DNA from: Arenicola marina
Lineage: Eukaryota; Annelida; Polychaeta; Arenicolidae
Assembly: GCA_964019135.1 (NCBI GenBank)
Contig: OZ025258.1
Span: forward strand, 10,435,961 to 10,499,960
Length of the DNA: 64,000 nt
Direction: 5' to 3'
Shown here piece by piece: positions 52,101 through 62,200 of the stretch. Each line of letters opens with the position of its first letter. Position 1 is the first letter of the stretch. A model generated the notes under the pieces. The model did not search any database, was not told where the DNA came from, and saw nothing but the letters and a program-made list of their open reading frames with translations. The translations under genes were made by a program, and so were the position numbers.

Positions 52101-55100
52101 CACACCTCCACGGCCACCACGGCCACCACTCTAAGAAGCACCGCTCGCACCACGCTAGCAGTAGCACCACCACCACCACCACCAGCAGCGGCGGCGGCGG
52201 CGGCGGCGGTCGCAGCCAGAAGCACCACTCCCACCATGGGACCCCCGCCTCGCTTCAGCCCCCCACTCTGTCACCCCTGGGCGGCAAGAAGGAGCGGCGC
52301 CGCCCCTCCCCCCGCCGCCGCCGCTGATCATGCCCAACGGGGGGGTTGCCATGACGCACCCCGGGTTGGGCGCCCCCCTGCCGAACGGCCTCTCCCCCGG
52401 CCTGCCCCCCGGCCTCCCTCCGCTCAGCATGGGTCCCATGACCACCGGCGCTGGGACGGTCACCCCGTCGCCGACGCTGCCCGCGCACTCGGCCCCGTCC
52501 ACCCCAGCCGCGACGGGGGCTGCGGCGGGGGTGCGATCGGGCCCGCGCCCCCACCGCTGGACCTCCCCGGCATGCCACTGCTCCCCATGCAGCCGTCCGT
52601 CTTCGAGATGGCCGCCATGACCACGGAGCTGGACACGGTGGCCATCACGATGCGCGTGAAGGAGGTGCTGCAGTACCACAACCTGGGCCAGAAGCTGTTC
52701 GGCGAGGCGGTCCTCGGCCTGTCCCAGGGCTCCGTCAGCGAGCTCCTCTCCAAACCCAAACCCTGGCACATGCTCAGCCTCAAGGGCAGGGAACCCTTTA
52801 TCAAAATGCACATGTGGCTTAATGATCCCTTCAATGTGGACCGACTCCGTATCTACCAGAGCGAGATCAAAGGTAATGGGCCGCTCCGCGGGATGTTCCT
52901 CTCCCCCACGTCTATCAGTGTCTCTCTCTCGCTCTCTCTCTCTCTGCCTTGCGAGTCTCTCTCCCTCTGCCGCTATCGTCTCTGGCACTCTGTGTACGAC
53001 ACAAACGCGACTGGCCGCTATATTGACCCTAACCCGCGTCCTAGTCGACTCGCATTAATATTCCTTGTATTTGCCATTCTTCTAAAACTTTGTCTATAGG
53101 TATCGTGAGCATGCAAGTCTTTGGTACATTGATATCTATCGCGCTACTCTCACCCCCCCCCACCCTTCGTCTTTCTGTAGTTGGCGGTGTAGTGGAATTT
53201 GAGTGATGTATTTTATTACCAGCCGTCCAGTGACCCAGTTTTATACTCCTCGTTGCCACTGCTTCACTTGCTGTTCGTCTCGTGAACCCCTCCCCCCCCG
53301 TCCCGTCCCGCCCCGCCCCGCCCTCCCTCCCCCACACACGTCCTTGCACCTGTCCCGTGCTGCCCCCACCCTGTCACCCCTGGCGCCTCACACAGTCGTC
53401 GCCAGGCCCTTGGTCAGCCCCCCCCCCCACATTCCACCCCCCAAGCCCCCCCCCCCCCAATCCCGGCCCTACTCATCCCTTACTTTTATGCCTCACTGGA
53501 TGTTCCCTTTACTTTCCTCAGCGTCAGTCTGCATGTCTTTACGCAATGATACCGCATGCACGATGCATCCATCTTTAACATCTCGCTCATATCAAGTCCC
53601 CGGATGTAATGGCGGGAAGTTCCCACCCACCACAGGGTGCCACATTTTGTACAAGGGAAGAAATTTATCGCCAAAATTTCCGAAATCGGAGATCTGTCAA
53701 CGAACGGCCATCGACATTCATCAGTTTATGCTGGTGTATCATACATGGAACGTACGAGTAACTAGTAGTGTGTAGCAAAAAATCAGTGATTGGGGATGGA
53801 CAGTTAGCATTAAGAATCCTAAGGGACCACGTGGGCACGTGGCCGTGGGGCTAGTACCTTTGTGGGGTGGTAGACGTTCCTTGCTCCCGCGTCCAGTCTT
53901 CCGCATGTGCATGACGGTCAACTATCGTGTGACCCTTTAACCTGTTTTCAGACTTTCAGATTTAACCGCAAAACAATATGTGTGAAGACAGAAAACTTAA
54001 GTAACGCGATCCATATTTATAAATATATTTCTATATTTATGAATATTTAGCCCTTTTCGCTGTTTCCATTCTTGTTTTGCCGTCAAGTCGCTGTGAAGGC
54101 AATTTTATGTTCTGTTGATGTCACGTGAACTGTGCCACGTGTTTTCGGAGAAGACACGCGGCACCTGTGCATGCATTAACGATCGCTCGTGACGTCATGG
54201 TGATGGTTGTTAGGGGCTGGGCACAGCCGGGGAAATGTCACCCGGCGCTAACACGGTCACTGTGTGACCCCCTGACCCACTCACCCCCTCTTCCCAAGTC
54301 CCAATTAGGGATAGACTGTGGGGGGGTGAGGGATGAGGCGGTTGGGGCTCTCTGGAACTTTGTTGATCTGTAGCCATGGTGACATGATATCTCGTGAAAA
54401 TGATGAAGGCCAGAGAGTCATGACCATGGTGCGCTGCGGGAAACCGACTTGTGCCCTCTCCTATAACGTGAATTAATTAATAAATTAATTTATTAATTAA
54501 TTAACCTTCATGTTGTTACTCTAGTTACGTGCATGCCCTGTTCACACAATACCACGCTGTATGTTACAATGAAATATATTAACCCAAGAGTCCCTTACTA
54601 TATATATATGACGTAAAAATCCGTAATGTACAAACTCCAAAGTTACACCCTTGGTCAGAAATAACGGTAACATATATAGGTTGTTAATGACCTAGTCATA
54701 TCAATAACATATGTTATTGTGTAGCATCAACTGTAATGATTTTTTTTATCATTTATATATATTAAGAAATATTGGGTATTAAATGTTAATTTTGCATAAG
54801 TCAGTACAAACGATGTCGTGTGGGCCTTCAACCCATGACTCGACAGCTGTTAATTTCCTTTGGTATTTAAGTGTTTGGGTGAGAGTTGTTTATTAGTTGG
54901 TTAGCGGGCGGTGTGTTGATGTTGACTTGGGTGTGTTGTGCTTGCAGCCTCTAAGCGGCGACGCAGCAGTGCCACGGAGGACCGGAACTCGGACGGGGGC
55001 GGCGGGCCTCAGAAGAAGGCCCGAGTCTTTTTCTCGGAGGACCAGAAGGACTCGCTGCGTCTGTCGTACGCCCAGGACCCCTACCCGAACCAGGCGAAGA

Positions 55101-56230
55101 TTGAGGCCCTGGCCGACAGCCTGGGCGTGGGCACCAAGACCATCGTCAACTGGTTCCACAACCACCGGATGCGGAACAAGCACGCGCAGTCGCCAAGCAT
55201 GTCGTCGTCGGGCGGCGGCGGCGGCGTCAAGATGGAGCCCGAAGACCTGTCCAATCACAGCGACGCCAGCATGTCCGTCTCCATGGCACAGTGGATGTTT
55301 CCGGCCTTCGAGCCGGTGCCCATGTCGGCCCGCAACGGCCGCAGCAGCTCCGTCGGTAGTTCCATCTCCCCGCACGGCGGCATGGGAGCGCTGCAGGCGG
55401 CGCCGGCGGCGGGGGCGGCGGCGAGGGCGGGGGCCATGGAGGAGAAGGCGGAGGATTTGTCGTTGTCGGCGCGGTCGTCGGACAGTATGAATAACAACAC
55501 CCTCGTCAAGGGGCCGGGGTCGGGGCTGGGTCTGGGTCTGGGTCTGGGGCTGGGGTCTGGCGGCGACAGCCCCCCGCCGGAGTCCTCCCGGAAACCCGCG
55601 ATCGAACCCCAACCGGTCGCCGCTGCCGAGCAGGCCGGTCGCGGAGGGAGGGCACAGAACAAGCGGAAGAGCTCGAAGCCGCAGTGGGTGTACGAAGGGA
55701 TCCAGCTGGAGAAAGCGATGCACCAGCCGGAAGAGCCGGACGCCACGCCGCGGCAGCGGGAGCGGGAGGCGCGGGAGGAGCGGGACCGGGAGCCAGAGCC
55801 GGTCAACCAGGACGAGGAGGAGGAGGAGGAGGAGGAGGAAGAGGCTGGGTCCCCGCAGCCGCAGGACCTGAGCTGTCGGCCGGGGCCCGCCGCCAAGGAG
55901 GACAGAAGCCGGGAACCAGCGCCCGAGGGCCGTTGTTCACCGGAACCGACGCCGGATGCGTCCGTAGACCCGGATGTGCAGGACCCGGATGAGCACCAGG
56001 AGGAGGAGGAAGCGTCCCGAGGGTCCCCAGGGTCGCCGGGGCCGGGGCAGGAGCAGTCGGACGGCGCGGCCGGCGAGGGGACCGCCCCGCGCAACGACTA
56101 CATCCACAAGATGCACCAGGCGTTGCAGCCCGCGGAGGGCGACTTGGGGGAGGAGACAGACCGGAGACAGAGGATCGAGAAACTGCAGAAGAACCTTGGG
56201 GAGGCGGAAGATGAGGACTGGGAGTTTTGA
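10687..56230 (+). CDS. Cux / cut homeobox transcription factor
   Basis: A sequence-specific nuclear regulator with three CUT domains and a homeodomain. Exons: 10687-10749, 42196-42244, 42751-42921, 43299-43373, 43848-43954, 44359-44528, 46888-47823, 48294-48409, 48861-50271, 51898-52872 and 54948-56230, with compatible phases. The N-terminus [20 protein letters not shown] matches vertebrate CUX1 ([20 protein letters not shown]) and the C-terminus EDEDWEF matches its EPIEWEF end. CUT1-3 each carry LGLSQGxVSxLL, and the homeodomain has WFHNHRMR with the His-50 typical of Cux. About 1785 residues are in the window. Exons for roughly 220 expected coiled-coil residues between exon 1 and 42196 are missing, probably in the gap at 36505. 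Six apparent single-base losses occur in the CUT2 and CUT3 exons. Confidence 0.97.
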
Positions 56231-59200
56231 GTTGGAGCTCGCCCCCTCCTCCCCCCCCCTCCCCTCTATCCCCCTCTCTCCCTCTTCCCCCCACACCCAC
56301 ACCCCCACACCCCCAGAGTGGCTTGTCTTCTACATCCCGCCGCCAAACACACCTGCTGCGCGAACGAAACCCGGAACTCGATGAACAAACCAAGTTACAG
56401 ACGCCGTTCAACACCCTGAATATATACTGAAAGTTGTAGTCTTGTTAGTGTAGTTGATGTAGTGAATCTGCGCGTGTTACCTTCGCTAGACTATCATTGC
56501 ATGTGCCCTCTTGATTAAGCCAGGAAATGAAACAATCCGCAATCAAAACGGATACACCCAGGGTGTATGCCAAGTATCGCTTTAAAAAAAAGAAACACAG
56601 ACATTTCCAATTGGAAGTAGTTTGAAAGGTAAGCGTCGTATCCGGTCAAAGCTGGCTTTTTGTTGGCATGGGGCGTCAGAGTCGTTCAACGAACATCTTA
56701 TAATGCCTTCTCGTACTGCGTAGCGTCACCACGTCAACCCATGTTAATATGTACATTGTCTGCATGGGCATGGTGAGCGTTGCCATGGCGACTGTTTCCG
56801 TGACTACTTACATCAAGCGACGTTCACTCGTATTTTTTTCCCCCCTCCTTCTAATCAAACGTTTTTTGCGGTTACCAGAGTAACGCTGTTATCTTGTGGC
56901 TGTGTCTGTGAGTCCGTTGGTTCTCTCTTTACGGTAACCTATATATATCGATATATATATATACAAATATATTTACTCAACAAAACACTTTGCTCACACC
57001 GAGGCAAGGGACTTTTTATGGTCACTTCTTTTGTGGTCTTGTATCATAGTAGCGAATGTTAGTGCTAAGCGTTCCCGGTCTGCCGGTCACGTGGTCACGG
57101 TAGGAGTAAGCATGTATACTTACACGTTAAAATCTCTCCTGTGGAGATTTTTTTTTTCTTCTTTTCTTTCGCCTGAACAATTGGTCACATTTGAACCAAA
57201 AAAAACTACTCGTCGTTGTAAACTAACCTCAAAAATTGTGTTCCGCTGTATATACGTGGCTTATCTTGTATATTGATGGAGGACATCATTGCCTGTGGCA
57301 CACCGAAAAAACACGGTCGAATCGCGAGTTTAAAACAAATGAGGGACTGACCGTAAGGCCAAGAGGGCGGACACCCTCCCGGAGGATAACACTGCGAGTG
57401 GGGGTCCCCTGGCCTCAGTATTATCAATGTTAGAGCACGTTAGGCTGTTATTGTACTGTACTCACACGACTTTCAACAACTTCATGCAGCATTTATCACG
57501 TGGTCAATTCCATTCCCAAGGAGAGGCAGCCTTTTCCTCACGCTCAAACGTATCACCCGTGTATTTCTCTTTGTGTTCCTTTTTATTCATCACTTTTTTT
57601 GTTTATGTTCTGAACTTTACCTTTGTCAATTAGAACATGACTTAGCATAGTTATATTTAGATTTTAACGTCAAAAGAGCTGAACTACGTCCAGCAATCAA
57701 TTTCAAGATGGTGGCGAGGATGGTGGATCGGGTCCTTTCGGGTAAAACAAAACAAAAAGCTAGGATGAAGTGTCAAATATCAAATATATTGGACGCGTAC
57801 GGCGCTTGCTACCGTTGCTTTTTATTGATAATCAATGGTATTATTCGTGGAACTAAACTGCTTCTCAACCAATTTCATGTATATCAAAAAGGCAAAAAGG
57901 GTGAAGTCTATTTTTGTACGTCCGTCTTTGCATAATTAGTTATAGGCGAGATGGAGCGACGCAACCAAGCCGTTGTGCCGGTGACCTTTCCGTTGTCATG
58001 GATACGCTGGTGAACGCGGAAGGATAACTTTCTCGCGTTTGTACTTCGTCTAATTCCACTCTGCTGTAAGGGCGTTAGATAGAACAGCTGCCGAGCAGAG
58101 AGATACGACCAGTATCCAGCGCCACGCGTGAACAAACATAGCTAGCGTCCCCTCCCCACCCCCCATCTGTCATCTGAAGCGTGTGTTGACCACCGATTTG
58201 GAAACCCGTATCTTTACGGAGGGAACTAGACTATCATGACATAGAACACTCGCATAGACTAGATGAAAGGCACATGAAAGTTCTATTTTTCTTGAGATTT
58301 ATAGCAGTTAGCCGACTCCAGTGCCATGTAAAGGGTTAGGTAGACCCAATGGAAAGTAGATAGACTTTGTAGCGTCAGCGCGATAACCTTTCTGTTTAAA
58401 GGTTTAGTTTTCACGTGTGTATAATTGAACCATTCCCCGATATTGAGATTTTTCTTTGTCACGCGCGTTTAAGGACTCCTGTTGACGCACTAACTGCTGC
58501 TGATCTGTGTGGCGTAGACACCTCTGTTCATATGCACATCGCAGCCCTTCGCTTCCTCCCCTCTCACGCTGCCCTTGTCTAGACTATTTTTCCATGGCTT
58601 ATAAATAAGCCGGACGTGTGTACGTTGCCTGTATGTGGTCGTTACTTGACGGGCAGGACTTGTGTGTCTATGTGCTGGCGATTACAACAATTGCACCACG
58701 TGTCTTCACCGCGTGGCAGTGCTGATGTTATAACATAGGCACTAATGATTTCTTATTCGCAATTTCATTTGATCTGATACTATAACCTAGGCCACTAGTT
58801 CCCTGTTCGTAATTTCCCTCTTACCTGGTGTTATGACATAGGCCACATATTCACATGTTTCTCTGGACCTGTTCCCCCACGCAAAGTGTCGCCATGACAT
58901 AAGGGGGGCGCGCGATGTCTTTTCTTGTAGAAGAGACTACGGTATGTGTTCGCGCTGAAGCCCGGGTCCGTGTGCAAAGTTCATTGGTGGTCCGGCTCTG
59001 TGCCTGGGTCCCATTATTTCTTATTGACGAGTCTTGAACAACTCTAACGTGAGGCCAAGGCGACAAATATTGAGTGTTGTTACTGTGTTATTGTTAGTGA
59101 TTCTCGGCTCTTTAAGGCCGTGTATCTCGTGGCAATCGCGCTCAGCCGAAGCCACTTTGCCAACCTAGATGTCGGCATGTGTTCATTGTCGAGATCTGAC

Positions 59201-62200
59201 CTTGACCTTTTTGGGGTCTTATTATTATTACTATTATTTTATGTCGTTTTTTTCTCCGCAATTTTGTGTTCATTTAACTTCTCTTTTATGTTTATTTTTA
59301 GGCCTCTTGTGTAGCCGTGTCGGCAAACATTCTTACATCGCTGGACTCGCTGGTCAATGTGCTAAGATTTCTGATGGTTTATTCTTTACCCAGACCTGGT
59401 GTTCAATCGTGGCGGGTCTCCTGACGTAACACCAACATGGTGGCCTTGGAGATCCACGTGTTCGTTAGATTAACGTGCAATGCTGCTTGCATTTATCATC
59501 CGCATCCATCTATCACACGCAAAATGTCAGTTCTATTTTGCGATTAGTCTCGATTCTTGTGTTTTTCTTTTACTTTTTTTGATGTGCCATTGTGCCCCCT
59601 CCCTGTCGCCCCTATGGCCCAGGTCGCCCGGCCTGTTTTATAGCAAGGTGTGCGACCTGTTTTATAGCAAGGTGCGTTATATGTCTGTGAGATGGTGGTA
59701 GCCTTGGGCTGCCTTGCTTCACTCGCAGCCTTGCTTCGTAATGCTGCTGACCGTGTCCACTCATCGGGTTTTCCCTTATTATCGCCCAAGCTGCCACCCA
59801 TGACGGGGCTGCTCACTGCCGGAAAGGCAACCAATCACGTGTCGAGCATTTCCCCTTTCAGTGGATTTCCACGTCTCAACTGTTGTTTTCCCTTCCTAGT
59901 TGTGTTCGCCTTGTTTGCCCTTCTAGACCCCTGTTATGTGCCCGTATCGCATTGTTAACGTGCATTTATGTTAATGGCAAAGCGCCTTCTAGTAGTTTGA
60001 ATCTGTGGTATTTGTTCGACAGTCGTAGACTGTGGCGTGTGGAAAACAAGTAATGGCCTTTCTGCATTATTAAGAGAGCCCAGACCTTTATTGTTCGTCA
60101 CCGTGCAATCGATGAAGAAAATCAAAACAAAGAAAACGGTACTTAATTCTAGTGTATGTAGTGTATATAAAACAGGAGTTCCTTAACCTGAGTTTTTGTG
60201 GATCCTTACGTTAGGTGCGAGAGTTGAATGAAACAATAAGCGAGCGATGACCCCCGTGTCGACCAATTCTTGCTTGCAGTCTGACCGGGGCAGACACGGC
60301 CGGAGCTTATTTTTAGAGAATGTGACGTCATCATATTTTACTTTAGACCTGTGCTAGTCACGTGCCATTGTGAAACTGATGACGTCACCGATATTGTGCT
60401 GTCTTTGTTCGGAGAGCTAGACGCCCCGAGCCTGGTTGTAGCGGCCACCTCGGCCCCGACAAGAATTTCAAATGGTCCATTTGGACCCCTGTATGATAAC
60501 TAAGAGCTCTTGCTCCTTTTAGATTATATATATCCTAACAGGAAATGAGATTTATTTTTTCAATGTTTACTCTTATATCGGTTTACATGTATTTTTGAGT
60601 GTGAATGTACTTTGAACGTGGTACCAAGCAGAATTTGAATTAATGATGCTGTCAGGTGACCTGATTCAGGATTATGTAAACAATGCCGGTGTTCGTAATG
60701 TTCGGATCCGTTGAAACAATGCTGACCCTTGTCTTAAGGAATCGATGAAGTTGGTAATTAGCCAAATAGCGGTTTGGTGATGATCAGATCGAGGCTCTAT
60801 AAGTGTATTTCCTGTCGTGGCATCATTGAGGAAAATTATCTGAAGAAAAAATCTTGAAAAAAATAGGTCTTGTGATTGTGAAAAATGTGGTACTTTTTTT
60901 GCAAAATTGTCATTCTGGCCCCTGTGACGACCTTGACATTGGCGCCTGTCGCATGGTCGCGATACCTCGAGGCACGACACCCACACTAGCGAGAAACAAG
61001 GGCTTTGTCAACAAATATATATATATTTATATAGCATATATAGTATATATACATATATAGTATATATATATATAATTGTAGTTCAAAAGTCGTTGAAAGC
61101 CCATTTTGGCGTCCATGTGACGAGGGGTGGTCGCCATGGAGACCATATATCTAAACTAAAAGACGAACACATGAAACAAATCCATGACGCGTACTTCCAT
61201 GACGTCATCTTAAGCTCTTTATTATCGCTCAAGTAGCCACAGGAACCAATCAAAAGTCACTGTTGTCCCGAGCCACTCTGTGGATGGGGGACCTGCGATG
61301 TTGTCATGTTTGTTTTGAATGAGTGAACGGTCTTCAAATTGTTAAGTGGTATCGTGACAATTTCTTCTCGCGTATATTATTATAAAAAAAACTATACTGA
61401 TATTTCTGATGCGAACCTTTAATCATGAGCTTGTTGTTGATGAAGTGAACTGTTGTAAGATTGTGCGATATCATTGGTAAATGCCGCATTCTGTGTATTG
61501 TCAATTTTGTGGAGCGTTGTTGAGCATTGTGAGAGTTTCTTTTTGTGAAGATACGGGAGATGTAATCGTACAGTTTTATATCCATCTCTATTCTGCTTTC
61601 ATCCTGATTCAAACGCTCTTTGTCATTAATATTCGTGATGAGGAATGTGAACTACAGGAAGCTGACAATAAAATTATGTATTTTTCGAATACCAAACATT
61701 TGCGTTTGTGTTGTTGACGTTTATTTGTATATATCTGCAAATTTATATATGTAAATACTTTTGGTTGTGCATCACTTTATACTTTGGGATCTAAAAGCCT
61801 GATGGTATTAATGTATTGAGGATATTCAAGCTTACCTCCCCCATGTGAAATAGTTTTGATTTTATATTTACCAAATGAGATGCTTTCTGTGTCAATGAGC
61901 ATTAAAGTTACTGACAGGTAGGTCCAGTCAAATTTGATATTGGTGTCTACGTGGAAAAAAATTCTCCTGTCTATGTAAAAGTGCTTTTGAAAGAAAACCA
62001 TGTATCCTGAATGGGGGCGCAAAGTTGAAAGTATAACTTTGCATTCACCATTCCTTTCTTTCTCGAACATTAAAACAAACTATTTCCTGTATCCTCATCA
62101 TATAAACATTTATCATTAATTTATCATAATTCATAAACAAGAGCAAATACTGAAAAACAATCTGTATGGAGACTTTCTGATCTGCAAAGAAGTGGGGGTG

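Noticed and set aside
48861-52872. Cux as a pseudogene because of frame breaks.
   Set aside because: CUT domains, homeodomain, splice sites and peptide between breaks are all conserved, and the breaks are all of one type typical of sequencing error.
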